64,000 bases of DNA from Streptomonospora mangrovi (GTDB lineage: Bacteria > Actinomycetota > Actinomycetes > Streptosporangiales > Streptosporangiaceae): assembly GCF_027604915.1 (NCBI RefSeq), contig NZ_JAJAQC010000003.1, positions 62,001-126,000 on the forward strand. The letters run 5' to 3'. Positions 53,712-62,174 of this stretch are shown here, piece by piece. The notes below the pieces were generated by a model. That model worked only from the letters and a program-made list of their open reading frames with translations, was not told where the DNA came from and made no database searches. Each line of letters starts with the position of its first letter. The stretch's first letter is position 1. A program made the translations under genes and the position numbers.

Positions 53712-55289
53712 ATGGACGACTATCCGGCGCGGTTGCGCGCCATCGCCGACCTCAACGTGGCCTCCGCGCGGGAGGAGGGCGGCCGCCACGAGTACGACGG
53801 CGTCGTGGGCGACCTGTCGCCGGCGGGCGTGACCGCCGGGCTCGCGCGGCTGGGGGAGGGCGAGCCCTTCCCCGACCCCCACGACGAGGCCCACGCGCGC
53901 GCCGCCGAGGAGGCGCTGCGCGTGGAGCTGGGCGAGCTGGAGTTGCACCGCTCCAACCCGCTGCGCCACGTCTTCGAGCTGGACGTCTCCTGCTACGACC
54001 GCGACTACGCCCCCGAGGCCGAGCGCCGGGCGGCCCGCGACCGCCATCTGGCGGCCTGGCCCGACGCCGTGGACGCCGCCATCGCCGCCCTCGACCGGGT
54101 CAGCGCCCCCACCGCCGCCGCGCTGCTGGACGCCGTGCGCGGCCTGGCCGCCGGCGTGCCCGAGGCCGAGGAGGCCGCGGGCGGCGCGCCCGCCGACGTC
54201 CGCGACGCCGCCCTGTCGGCGCACCGCCGCCTGGTCACCCACCTGGAGCGCGCCGAACGAGAAGGCCCCCGCGACGCCGCGCTGGGCGGCGCGGCGCTGG
54301 CCCGCTACATGGGCGCCGGCGAGGCGCTGGAGGTCGACCTGGACCGCCTCCGGGAGCAGGCCGGCGCCGAACGCGACCGCCTCATGGCCGGCCTGGCCGA
54401 GGCCACCGGGCGCATCGCCCCGGGCCGCCCGCCGCTGGAGGTCGCCCGCGAGCTGCTGGGCGACCACCCCGCGCCCGACGCGGTGCTGGACGCGGCGCGC
54501 ACCTGGACCCGGCTGTGCCTGGACTTCACCCGCGAACGCGACCTCGTGCCCTACCACGACGGCCGCTGCGAGGTGCGGCTGTCGCCGCCCTCGGGGCGGT
54601 GGGCGACGGCCGCGCTGGGCTGGTCGGGGCCGGCCGAGGCCGACGCGCCCTCCAGCTTCTTCGTCACCCCGCCCGACCCCGCGTGGTCGGAGGCCGAGAC
54701 CGCCGAGTGGATGGAGCTGTTCAGCGCCACCACGCTGCCGGCGATCGGCGTGCACGAGGTCGCCCCTGGCCACTTCTCCCACGGGCGCGCCCTGCGCCGG
54801 GCGCCGGGGCAGGTGCGGCGCTCGCTGTTCTCGCTGTCGTTCGTGGAGGGCTGGGCGCACTACACCGAGGAGCTGTGCCTGGAGGAGGGGTTCGGCGCCT
54901 ACGCCGAGGAGGCGCTGGGCGCCGAGGCCGGCTCGTTCACCGCCGACCACTTCGCGGTGGGCGTGTGGATCGAGGCGCTCATCCGCGTCACCCGGCTGTC
55001 CTCGGCGATCGGGGTGCACACCGGCGAGATGACCGTCGAGGACGCCGCCCGCCGCTTCGCCGCCGACACCCCGCACACGGGTCCGGCCGCCCTGTCGGAG
55101 GCCCGGCGCGCCCTGTTCGACCCCACCTACGGCCGCTACACCTGGGGCAAGCTGGCGATCCTGGACCTGCGGGAGCAGGCCCGGCGCCGGTGGGGGAGCG
55201 GGTTCAGCCTGCGGCGCTTCCACGCCGCGCTGATGGACCTGGGCGCGCCGCCGCTGGGGCTGCTCGGCACCGCCCTGGACCGGGGCTGA
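53712..55289 (+). CDS. DUF885-family protein (peptidase-like)
   Basis: A 525-residue protein of the DUF885 family, related in fold to M32-type zinc peptidases. The C-terminal half has HEVAPGHFSHGRALRR (an HExxGH-like zinc site), FVEGWAHYTEELCLEEG and GKLAILDLREQARRRWG. The N-terminal half is helical and Ala/Glu/Asp-rich. No signal peptide. In actinobacteria this gene stands beside an RpiR-type SIS regulator, as here (convergent, 40 bases apart). A substrate cannot be named. Confidence 0.88.
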   Translation: MDDYPARLRAIADLNVASAREEGGRHEYDGVVGDLSPAGVTAGLARLGEGEPFPDPHDEAHARAAEEALRVELGELELHRSNPLRHVFELDVSCYDRDYAPEAERRAARDRHLAAWPDAVDAAIAALDRVSAPTAAALLDAVRGLAAGVPEAEEAAGGAPADVRDAALSAHRRLVTHLERAEREGPRDAALGGAALARYMGAGEALEVDLDRLREQAGAERDRLMAGLAEATGRIAPGRPPLEVARELLGDHPAPDAVLDAARTWTRLCLDFTRERDLVPYHDGRCEVRLSPPSGRWATAALGWSGPAEADAPSSFFVTPPDPAWSEAETAEWMELFSATTLPAIGVHEVAPGHFSHGRALRRAPGQVRRSLFSLSFVEGWAHYTEELCLEEGFGAYAEEALGAEAGSFTADHFAVGVWIEALIRVTRLSSAIGVHTGEMTVEDAARRFAADTPHTGPAALSEARRALFDPTYGRYTWGKLAILDLREQARRRWGSGFSLRRFHAALMDLGAPPLGLLGTALDRG

Positions 55290-55329
55290 ACGGGACCGGC
55301 CGGCCGGTCAGCGGCCGGCTGTCCGCACG

Positions 55330-56382
55330 TCACCGCGCGCCGTCGCCGTCGCCGTCGCTCTCGGGCGCCGGTGCGGCGTGGGGGTCGGCGGCGCCCCGGC
55401 GGCGCGGCGCCGGCCGGCGCCGGTCCTCGCCCACCCGCAGCCCCCGCACGGCGTCGTAGGTGGTGGCCAGGGCGCTGCGGCTGTCGGCGTAGCGCGACTG
55501 GGCCAGCCCCACGAACAGGCAGTCGATCACGGTGAGCTGGGCGAGCCGGCTGGCGGTGGCGCCGGAGCGGAAGGTGGTCTCGCGCGCGGCCGTGGTGAGC
55601 ACGTGGTCGGCGGCCTCGCTGATGGCGGCGCGCGGGAAGTTGGTGATGGCCACGGTGGTGGCGCCCCGGCGGCGCGCCTCGGCGAGGGCGTCGATGGTGT
55701 CGATGGTGGTGCCGGTGTGGGAGACCGCGAGCGCGACGTCGTCCTCGCACAGCAGCGCGGCGCTGGTCAGCATCACGTGGGTGTCGGACCAGGCGAAGGA
55801 CGTGATGCCGATGCGGTGCAGCTTCTGCTGGAGGTCGGCGGCGACGAACCCGCTGGCGCCCACACCGTAGATGTCGATGCGCCGGGCCACCGCCATGCGC
55901 TCCACGACCGCCTGGAGCACCTGGATGTCGAGCTGCACGGCGGTGTCCTCGACCGCGCGGGCGTCGGTGTAGGCGATCTTCTGGACGACGGTCACCAGGG
56001 TGTCGTCGGGGTTGATGTCGCCGGCGAACTCCCGGGTGCTGATCCCCGCGCCGCGCGCCTGCCCGGCCTCGGTGGCAAGGGCCAGCCGGAGTTCGCGGTA
56101 CCCGGTGAAGTCGATGGTGCGGCAGAACCGGATGACCGTGGCCTCGGAGGTGGCGCAGTCCTTGGCGAGCTGGGTGATGGAGGACGCGGCGACCCCTTCG
56201 GGGTCGGCGATGATGCGCTGGGCCACGCGCTGCTCGGCCGGCGCCAGGGACGGCAGCAGCGAGCGGATGCGCAGGACAGTGGTCGGCGAGGCGGAGTCGT
56301 CCCGTCCGAACGGCCCCGAGGTGCCCTCGCCGACCGCTGCCCCGCTGTCGTGGGAGTTCGGCGGTTTCGCCGTTTTCGCCAT
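55330..56382 (-). CDS. RpiR/MurR-family SIS-domain transcriptional regulator
   Basis: A 350-residue regulator: N-terminal HTH_6 domain (SLAPAEQRVAQRIIADPEGVAASSITQLAKDCATSEATVIRFCRTIDFTGYRELR, about 45-105) and a C-terminal SIS domain for a sugar phosphate (YGVGASGFVAADLQQKLHRIG, ALAVSHTGTTIDTID, about 165-310). A charged tail ends it. Family members such as MurR sense N-acetylmuramic acid 6-phosphate. A sugar-kinase-like gene at 59255 would fit as a functional partner, but an insertion sequence and a GNAT gene now lie between. Confidence 0.9.
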   Translation of the reverse strand: MAKTAKPPNSHDSGAAVGEGTSGPFGRDDSASPTTVLRIRSLLPSLAPAEQRVAQRIIADPEGVAASSITQLAKDCATSEATVIRFCRTIDFTGYRELRLALATEAGQARGAGISTREFAGDINPDDTLVTVVQKIAYTDARAVEDTAVQLDIQVLQAVVERMAVARRIDIYGVGASGFVAADLQQKLHRIGITSFAWSDTHVMLTSAALLCEDDVALAVSHTGTTIDTIDALAEARRRGATTVAITNFPRAAISEAADHVLTTAARETTFRSGATASRLAQLTVIDCLFVGLAQSRYADSRSALATTYDAVRGLRVGEDRRRPAPRRRGAADPHAAPAPESDGDGDGAR

Positions 56383-57736
56383 GGTGGAAAGTTTCTTTCG
56401 AATCGCTCGGCCGAGTCAATGCGCGGCCGGAGTTTGTCCGCCCGTTCCGCCGCGGCGGCGGTCGATGCCGCACACGTTCGGGACCGGCAGCCGGCGCCCT
56501 TGGCCGCGTCCGAATCCACGGCAGCCGCAGGGCGCGTGGTGTCACTGGCGGCAACGCTACTCGCCCCTCGGCGGATCGTCCGCCCCCAGGGGCGGCCTAC
56601 GGCGCTGCGGGTGGCGGCGCAGCCCGGGGCGGGGGGCGCGGCCGGTCCGGAGAGCAGAGCCGCGCGTGCGTTGGGGCGGCCGCGACCGGTAGGGCCGGCC
56701 CGAAACCCAAGGACCGGAAAGGCACCGACCCCACGTCGCGATTCACTGCGGCGTGCGCGGGTTGCGGGCGGCGGCGTCCGAGGCGGCCGGCCGGGTCGGG
56801 CGCGACTCGGGGCGGCCGCTACCGGCTGGGCCGGGCCGAAGTCCACCGTGCCGGAATGTGCCGAATCCGTGGGGCGAATCTCGGCGGTGGGCGCGGGGAG
56901 GGGCGGCGAAGGCAGCGAGCCCGGGTTACGGCCGGAATGTGCTTAACCCGTGTCGCGGACTCCGGCGGCGTGCGCGTGTGGGGGACGGCGCGAAGTACGC
57001 GGCCGTGCCAGGGGTGCGCCGCGGGGCCGCACTGGCTGGGGCGGGCCGAAAGCCGCTGTGCCCAAGGGACCGGAAACGGTGCCGCGTGCGCGGGTGGTGG
57101 CGGTGAAGGCGGCGCGCGCGTGCCACGACCGGGCCGGGTGCCGGGCGGACATGGCCGGAGGCGGCTCCAACCGGGGGGCGGGGGCGAAGCCCGTCGTGAA
57201 GGCGCCGAGCCCGTGGCTCGGACCTCGGTGGCGGGTGGCGAAGCCGGCGCGCCCGCGCCACGCTCGGGCGGTCGGGGCGGGCGTGCCTGGCGAGCGTGGA
57301 CCTGTGCGGTCGTCTCGCCAGGCACGGGCGGCTCTGCCGAGCCGCCATCCCACGAGCCGGCCGTCCTCCGACTCTTGGGAGCCGAGAGGATCGCCCAACG
57401 TTGTCCCGGCCCGCTTCGCGAAGGGGCTTCGGCCGCGGGGAAGTACCGGCCGCAGCCACCTTCTGGCATCAGGCTCGTGCACTGGGCTTTCAGCGCGCTG
57501 GCGATTCACTTTCACCTGCGTGCGGGGGCGCCCGGTGTTCCGCGCCACCGGTGCCCCCGACGCGGTGTGACAACGGCCGCCGCCCCCGGCCGCGTTCCCG
57601 AAACCGGTGCGCGTCGGGCGCACCTGGCCGCACCTGGCCAACCGGGCGGCCCGGCCCCACCCGGCCACCCGGTCGGGCCGGTTCCCTCCCCCTGCCGGCC
57701 TCGCGGCTCCCGCCGCGCCCGCGCGCGCCGCACTAA
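56383..57736. other. 1.35-kb gene-free region upstream of the RpiR gene, up to the IS element
   Basis: All frames are largely open because of composition, and the peptides differ wholly from frame to frame; I see no coding signal. The left 300 bases hold the RpiR promoter. The middle (about 56711-57250) is a field of degenerate repeats. The right part (57300-57736) has nothing I recognise. Confidence 0.5.
56711..57250 (+). repeat. Field of about five degenerate GC-rich repeats
   Basis: Units near 56711, 56846, 56931, 57067 and 57185 share an order of words: a CCGGAA core (as GACCGGAAAGG, GCCGGAATGTG, GACCGGAAACGG), then GCCGAxCCCGTG, CGCG, and GGCGGxGxGCGCG; three are preceded by CGGGCCGAA or a variant. 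Spacing varies between about 85 and 135 bases. Sequence divergence between units is large. Confidence 0.5.
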
Positions 57737-58585
57737 GGGCTGTCCCGTAAATGATCTATGAAGTGCTGGTTGACCAGTCCGTTCTTCGTTACCCGGCCAG
57801 GGCGAGATTGTGCAGGCGGGCGATGCCGAGCATGGCGTGGTGAACACCGTCACCTTTCAGGCGGCAGTCGCGGAGGATCTTCCTGCCCTTCATCCGGGCG
57901 AAGACGTGCTCGACGCGGGCGCGGACCTTGCGGTGAGAGGCGTTGTGCTCCTCTTTCCAGGCCGGGAGTTCGGCCTGGCCGCGCTCGCGGCGGTGCGGGA
58001 TGACCAAGCCGGTGCCCCGGTAGCCGCCGTCCGCGATGACCGTGGTCCTGCCGACAGCCTCCTTCGCGCCGCACAGTTGCCACGCCTTGCAGTCGTTGCG
58101 GTTGCCGGGCACCGGCCGGCCGACGGCGACCACGAGCCGGGTGTCGGCATTGATGACGACCTGGTGGTTGGTTGAGTACCGGTGATTCTTCGACTGCTCG
58201 GCGACGGTGTGGTCACGGGTGGGCACCAGGGTTCCGTCCACGATCAGCACGGTGTCCTTGGGGAACCGCCTGCGCGGCTGGAGCGCGAGCAAGGGCCCGA
58301 GGTGGGCGATGATGCGGTCGGCGGCCGACTTCGAGATGCCGAACAGCGGCGCAAGCTGCCGCAGCGTCAGGTTCGTGCGCCAGTACGCGGCGACCAGCAC
58401 AACCCGATCCTCCAACGGCAAGCTCCACGGCCGTCCTCTGCGGACCGCATCCGCGCCTTCGCGGCGCAGCGCGGTCATCAGGTTGCTGAACTGACGTGGG
58501 CTCAGCCGAGTGAACGGGACCATCCGGGAAGGCTTCGACGCCGTGATCACACCAGCCACCCCAAGATCATCTCTTGTGGTGGGGC
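57737..58585. mobile_element. IS5-type insertion sequence
   Basis: The left end GGGCTGTCCCGTAAATGATC at 57737 is typical of actinobacterial IS5-like elements and is preceded by CTAA. The single transposase fills the interior. The right end is less clear: AGATCAT at 58564-58570 mirrors the inner part of the left repeat, but the outer bases (to about 58585) match poorly and no CTAA copy follows. The right edge is therefore approximate and may be decayed. Confidence 0.7.
57789..58550 (-). CDS. IS5-family (DDE_Tnp_4-type) transposase
   Basis: A 253-residue transposase. The N-terminal helix-turn-helix (LTLRQLAPLFGISKSAADRIIAHLGPLL) is followed by the DDE catalytic domain: TVLIVDGTLVPT, VIADGGYRGTGLVIP and a Glu in RARVEHVFARMKGRKILRD. 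All catalytic residues seem present, so the protein may be active. GTG 58550 is used; ATG 58523 is possible. It reads opposite to the neighbouring GNAT gene. Confidence 0.88.
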   Translation of the reverse strand: MITASKPSRMVPFTRLSPRQFSNLMTALRREGADAVRRGRPWSLPLEDRVVLVAAYWRTNLTLRQLAPLFGISKSAADRIIAHLGPLLALQPRRRFPKDTVLIVDGTLVPTRDHTVAEQSKNHRYSTNHQVVINADTRLVVAVGRPVPGNRNDCKAWQLCGAKEAVGRTTVIADGGYRGTGLVIPHRRERGQAELPAWKEEHNASHRKVRARVEHVFARMKGRKILRDCRLKGDGVHHAMLGIARLHNLALAG

Positions 58586-58646
58586 TCTGCGCGATGTCCC
58601 GCAGAATCCGATGGCGCAACGCAGCTCAGGCGTCAAGAATCGCCGG

Positions 58647-59174
58647 ATGCATGAAGTGAAGCTGTCCGACGGGATCATCAGCCTGTCCCCGCTACGCCTG
58701 GACGATACGGAGGCGCACCTCGCGGGGGAGGATGAGCAGCTGGTGCGCTGGCTCAGCGGCGGTCCCGGCACACGCGAGGGCGTCGAAGCCTACATCCGGC
58801 ACTGCCGGGAACAGTGGGACACAGCCGGCCCACTCCGCGCTTTCGGCATACGGGTAGGCATCGACGGGGCGCTCGCGGGGACGATCGACCTGCGCTTCAC
58901 AGCAGAGGGCTTGTCTCCCGGCCAGGTGAATGTCGCCTACGGCCTCTACCCGTCCTGGAGAGGGCGCGGCCTGGCCACCCGCGCGGTCGTCTTGGTCTCC
59001 CGATATGCGACGAGTGAGGGAGCGAAGCAGGCTGTGATCCGGGTAGAGCCGGAGAACGCCGCGTCTTCCGCAGTCGCCCGCCGGGCGGGCTTTACCCCCG
59101 ACAAGCACACACGCGGCGCGGACGGGACACGGCTCGACTGGTACATGCGGGATCTGTGCATCGATACCCAGTGA
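58647..59174 (+). CDS. GNAT-family N-acetyltransferase
   Basis: A 175-residue acetyltransferase with the acetyl-CoA loop YPSWRGRGLATRAVVL (R-x-x-G-x-G/A) and the late LRF, NAASSAVARRAGF and RLDWYMRD strands typical of RimJ/RimL-like and aminoglycoside-acting members. Substrate unknown. Codon use is less extreme than in flanking genes and GC is lower, and it sits directly beside an insertion sequence, so recent acquisition is likely. ATG 58647 has no strong ribosome site; the transposon end lies only about 60 bases upstream and may provide its promoter. Confidence 0.82.
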   Translation: MHEVKLSDGIISLSPLRLDDTEAHLAGEDEQLVRWLSGGPGTREGVEAYIRHCREQWDTAGPLRAFGIRVGIDGALAGTIDLRFTAEGLSPGQVNVAYGLYPSWRGRGLATRAVVLVSRYATSEGAKQAVIRVEPENAASSAVARRAGFTPDKHTRGADGTRLDWYMRDLCIDTQ

Positions 59175-59254
59175 CGACCCTGGCGCTCGCAAGCCGGCGC
59201 GGGGCTTGGCGACGCATGACCAGCGGTTACGGGAGAGCCCTTAAACTGCCGGGC

Positions 59255-60268
59255 ATGGTGCGGCATGTGGTCATCGGGGTCGACGCGGGCGGCACCACGA
59301 CGCGGTGCGTGGCGGTCGCCCGGGACGGCCGGGTGCTGGGCTCGGGGCGCGGCGGCGGGGCCAATCCGTTCTCCAGCGCCGATCCCGCCGCCGCCCTGGA
59401 AGCCGCCCTGCGCGCGGCCTTGGCCGAGGCCGGGGACGTCGCCGTGGACCACGCCGTGTTCGGCATCGCGGGCTCGGCTGAGGCCGGGCGGCCCGCCGCC
59501 GAGGTGGCCATGCTGCGGGCGTGGGCCGCCGTGGGCCTGGGCGGACGGCCGCGCCTCACCGACGACATCGCGGTCGCGTTCGCCGCGGGCTCGGCGGCCG
59601 ACGCCGGGGCGGTCCTGATCGCCGGCACCGGCGCGGTCGCGGCCTTCGTCCACTCCGGCGCCGTGGCCCACCGCTGCGACGGCTACGGGTGGCTGCTGGG
59701 CGACGAGGGGTCGGCGGTCTGGTTGGCCGTGGCGGGGCTGCGGGCCGCGCTGGCGGCCATGGACGGGCGCGGCCCCGGTGGCCCGCTCGGCGCGCGGCTG
59801 GCCGCCGCTCTGGACATCCCCGCCGGCGATCCGCAGGCGATCGTCCGCGCCGCCCACGGCCGCCCGCCGGCGGAGCTGGGCGCGCTGGCGCCCGTGGTCG
59901 CCGCGACGGCTGACGACGGCGACCCCGTGGCCGCCGGCATCGTCGCCGAGGCCGCCGAACGGCTGCTGGCCACGCTGGGCGCGGTGATGGCCGCCGCCGA
60001 CCCGGTGGCCGCCCCGCAGGACCCGCCGGGCGGCGCGGTCCCCGGCCCTCCGCCGCGTGCGGGCGCCGGTGTGCCGATCGTGCTGGCCGGCACGCTGCTG
60101 GCGCGCGGCCGCCTCGCCGAGGCGGTGCGCGCCGGGGTCACCGCCCGCTACGGCGCCGCGCCCACCCCGGCGGTCGAGGGCGCGCGCGGCGCGGCCGGGC
60201 TGGCACTGCGCGACCTCGGCGCCCCCGCCGACGCGCACGCGGCCCTGCTGCGCGCCGGCGCGGATTGA
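59255..60268 (+). CDS. N-acetylglucosamine kinase-like (BadF/BadG-type) sugar kinase
   Basis: A 337-residue ASKHA-fold kinase: phosphate-1 motif VIGVDAGGTTTRCVAV, adenosine-type motif LIAGTGAVAAF, YGWLLGDEGSAVWL and a second Gly-rich site (PIVLAGTLLARG). The BadF/BadG/NagK group phosphorylates N-acetylglucosamine and related sugars, here most likely a cell-wall amino sugar. In related actinomycetes such a kinase lies next to the RpiR regulator; here they are 2.9 kb apart with an insertion sequence between. ATG 59255. Confidence 0.87.
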   Translation: MVRHVVIGVDAGGTTTRCVAVARDGRVLGSGRGGGANPFSSADPAAALEAALRAALAEAGDVAVDHAVFGIAGSAEAGRPAAEVAMLRAWAAVGLGGRPRLTDDIAVAFAAGSAADAGAVLIAGTGAVAAFVHSGAVAHRCDGYGWLLGDEGSAVWLAVAGLRAALAAMDGRGPGGPLGARLAAALDIPAGDPQAIVRAAHGRPPAELGALAPVVAATADDGDPVAAGIVAEAAERLLATLGAVMAAADPVAAPQDPPGGAVPGPPPRAGAGVPIVLAGTLLARGRLAEAVRAGVTARYGAAPTPAVEGARGAAGLALRDLGAPADAHAALLRAGAD

Positions 60269-60530
60269 CCCGGCCTGCCTCCCGGCCGCGGCCGGCGGCC
60301 ACCGCCGCCCGCCGGGCGGCGGCGTGGGTATGCGGCGGGTGTGAGGTCGGCCGCGCCGCCCCTGTCCGGCCGGCGGGCGCACCGCACCGCCGGTGCGGCG
60401 GTGCCACCGCGACTACCTGGAGCATCGCGCCCGGGCGTCCCGCTTCGCCGCCGCACGCGTGAGACCGGCGAATCGCCCGATACCAACTGATTTCTGCGCG
60501 GTGCGGGCTTCACCCGGGGGCGTGAGTCGC

Positions 60531-60544
60531 TATGGTCGTCTCCA
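60531..60544 (+). promoter_or_regulatory. -10 box of a probable leaderless gene
   Basis: TATGGT at 60531-60536 ends seven bases before the ATG at 60544, the spacing of leaderless actinobacterial transcripts. No ribosome site is present. Confidence 0.5.
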
Positions 60545-60732
60545 TGTCTGACAACAAGGATCAAGAGCAGGTCGACCCCGCGGGTTCGACCATGATGTTC
60601 CGCCGCTTCGTGGCGGAGAACCGCGAGCCCGAGACCGCGCCGAAGCCCCCGATCACCCCCTACATCCTCGCCGGTGTGGGCGCGATCGTGGCCATCGGCA
60701 TCATCGTGGCCGTGGTCATGACGTGGTCCTGA
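60544..60732 (+). CDS. Small single-pass membrane protein, 62 residues
   Basis: MSDNKDQEQVDP opens a polar N-terminal half, followed by one clear transmembrane helix (PYILAGVGAIVAIGIIVAVVMTW) at the C-terminus: a tail-anchored layout. No known domain; such proteins are common and unstudied in actinobacteria. No ribosome site, but a -10 box at leaderless spacing. A hairpin follows 28 bases after the stop. Confidence 0.75.
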   Translation: MSDNKDQEQVDPAGSTMMFRRFVAENREPETAPKPPITPYILAGVGAIVAIGIIVAVVMTWS

Positions 60733-60759
60733 CCATGACCGCCGAAGCCCGGCCCTAAG

Positions 60760-60791
60760 CCCCCACTCCTCGTCCCCCCGCGGAGTGGGGG
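60760..60791 (+). terminator. Hairpin after the small membrane protein
   Basis: CCCCCACTCC (60760-60769) pairs with GGAGTGGGGG (60782-60791), 12-base loop. Confidence 0.65.
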
Positions 60792-60901
60792 CGGCGGGCC
60801 GTACGCGGGCAATTCGGTTCGCCAGTGCCCTGGGCGGCTGCTATCGTTTACCACGTCGCGAGCCCGGCAGGCCGGAGTTTCCGCCGGTGGGGCCGCACGG
60901 A

Positions 60902-60974
<73 letters not shown>

Positions 60975-60991
60975 CTCACCATCACGGTGCC

Positions 60992-61016
60992 GGCGTGGAC
61001 GACTCTCGTCCACGCC
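60992..61016 (+). terminator. Terminator after tRNA-Lys
   Basis: A perfect 11-bp stem (60992-61002 with 61006-61016), loop CTC, followed by TTCTTCTTTC. Confidence 0.8.
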
Positions 61017-61053
61017 TTCTTCTTTCCCGCTTCCGCCCCCCTAAGCTCGGGCC

Positions 61054-61494
61054 ATGACGATTCAGCGCATGGACCACGTCAGCGTCGTCGTCGGCGACCT
61101 CCCCGCCGCCGTCGCGTTCTTCACCGCCCTCGGCATGGAACTGGAGGGCCAGGCGCCGGCCGAGGGCCCCGAGGTGGACCGCCTCGTCGGGATCGACGGC
61201 GTCCGCGCCGACATCGCGATGATGCGCACCCCCGACGGCCACGGCGGGGTCGAGCTGACCCGCTACCACGCGCCGCCGGCCACCGCCCCCGAGCAGGCCG
61301 CCGCCCCGGTGACCGCGCCGGGCCTGCGCACGGTCATGTTCGCCGTCGACGACCTCGACGACACCCTGGCCCGGCTGCTCGACCACGGGGTCAGGCCCGT
61401 CGGCGATGTGGTGCGCTACGGCGACGCCTACCGGCTGGTCTACGTTCGCGGCCCCGAGAACGTCCTCGTCGCCCTGGCCGAGCCGATCTCCTGA
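61054..61494 (+). CDS. VOC-family (glyoxalase / bleomycin-resistance fold) protein
   Basis: A 146-residue protein with two beta-alpha-beta-beta-beta modules: MDHVSVVVGDLPAAVAFFTALG in the first and GLRTVMFAVDDLDDTLARLLDHG in the second. Metal ligands of the fold are plausible at His8, Glu in GVELTRY and Glu near LVYVRGPENVLVALAE. Such proteins may be dioxygenases, isomerases or drug-binding; I cannot tell which. It has no clear operon partner; tRNA-Lys with its terminator lies upstream. Confidence 0.88.
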   Translation: MTIQRMDHVSVVVGDLPAAVAFFTALGMELEGQAPAEGPEVDRLVGIDGVRADIAMMRTPDGHGGVELTRYHAPPATAPEQAAAPVTAPGLRTVMFAVDDLDDTLARLLDHGVRPVGDVVRYGDAYRLVYVRGPENVLVALAEPIS

Positions 61495-61578
61495 GCCCTC
61501 TCTGCCGATGTCCCCGGCGCGGGCGTCCCTCCTCCGGGAAGGGCGCCCGGCGACGCTCCGGACCCCCACTGGTGATAA

Positions 61579-61619
61579 TTTCAAAAACTATTGAAAGTTC
61601 ATGCCGATCATTTTAGTAT
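61579..61619 (+). promoter_or_regulatory. Promoter and operator of the GbsR-type regulator and ABC genes
   Basis: TTGAAA (61591-61596) and TAGTAT (61614-61619) are exactly 17 bases apart. The palindrome TTTCAA-N6-TTGAAA (61579-61596) covers the -35 box, and an outer dyad GGTGATA (61571-61577) / TATCACC (61617-61623) frames the whole promoter. This is the layout of self-repression. Confidence 0.75.
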
Positions 61620-61654
61620 CACCCCTGACATAACCGACACAGGGGGGACGCACC

Positions 61655-62164
61655 ATGGCGGACACCGGGATGGAGCGTGAGCGCCAGGTCTTTGCCGAGG
61701 AACTCGGCCGGTTCTTCGAGGCACGAGGGCTGCCCCGCATGGAGGGGCGCGTCCTGGGACGACTGATCGTGTGCAGCCCCCCGCACCAGTCGGCCGACGA
61801 ACTGGCCGAGGCCCTCGACGTGAGTCGGGGGGCGATCAGCATGGCGATCCGGCTGCTGCAGCGCTCCGAGGCGGTGGAGCGGTTCACCGTCCCCGGCTCG
61901 CGGCGGCACTACTACCGGCTCCGCCCTGGCTTCTGGCGCGGGGAGATTGACACGCGCGTGCAGGAGGCGGCGGCCGTCCGGACCCTGGCCGAGAATGGGC
62001 TCAAGCGCCTGGCGGGCGCACCCGCCGAGGACCTGGACCGGCTCCGCGACCTGCACACCATGTACACGTTCCTGGAACGTGGCTACGCCGCCCTGCGCGA
62101 CTCCTGGCACGAAGCGGGCGGGCGCCGGATGACGCATCCGGCACATCCACCTGACACACCGTAG
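61655..62164 (+). CDS. GbsR/MarR-family transcriptional regulator
   Basis: A 169-residue winged-helix regulator of the GbsR type: ELGRFFEARGLPRMEGRVLGRLIVCSPPHQSADELAEALDVSRGAISMAIRLLQRSEAVERFTVPGSRRHYYRL is the DNA-binding part, followed by helices for dimerisation. It is 10 bases before the ATP-binding gene and has a palindrome over its own -35 box, so it probably represses itself and the ABC exporter and is released by an exported compound. ATG 61655. Confidence 0.88.
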   Translation: MADTGMERERQVFAEELGRFFEARGLPRMEGRVLGRLIVCSPPHQSADELAEALDVSRGAISMAIRLLQRSEAVERFTVPGSRRHYYRLRPGFWRGEIDTRVQEAAAVRTLAENGLKRLAGAPAEDLDRLRDLHTMYTFLERGYAALRDSWHEAGGRRMTHPAHPPDTP

Positions 62165-62174
62165 GGAAACCACC

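Noticed and set aside
52206-55223. A 1005-codon open frame on the minus strand across the SanA and DUF885 genes
   Set aside because: Runs antisense to DUF885 and in another frame of the SanA gene; no domain is visible in it.
56711-57250. CRISPR-like array
   Set aside because: Units are too degenerate and too unevenly spaced, and there are no identical direct repeats of 28-37 bases or cas genes nearby. No CRISPR array is present in the window.
56856-57761. Long open frames on both strands in the repeat field
   Set aside because: Peptides are low-complexity, differ between overlapping frames and end inside the IS border; no ribosome site fits. Treated as non-coding repeats.
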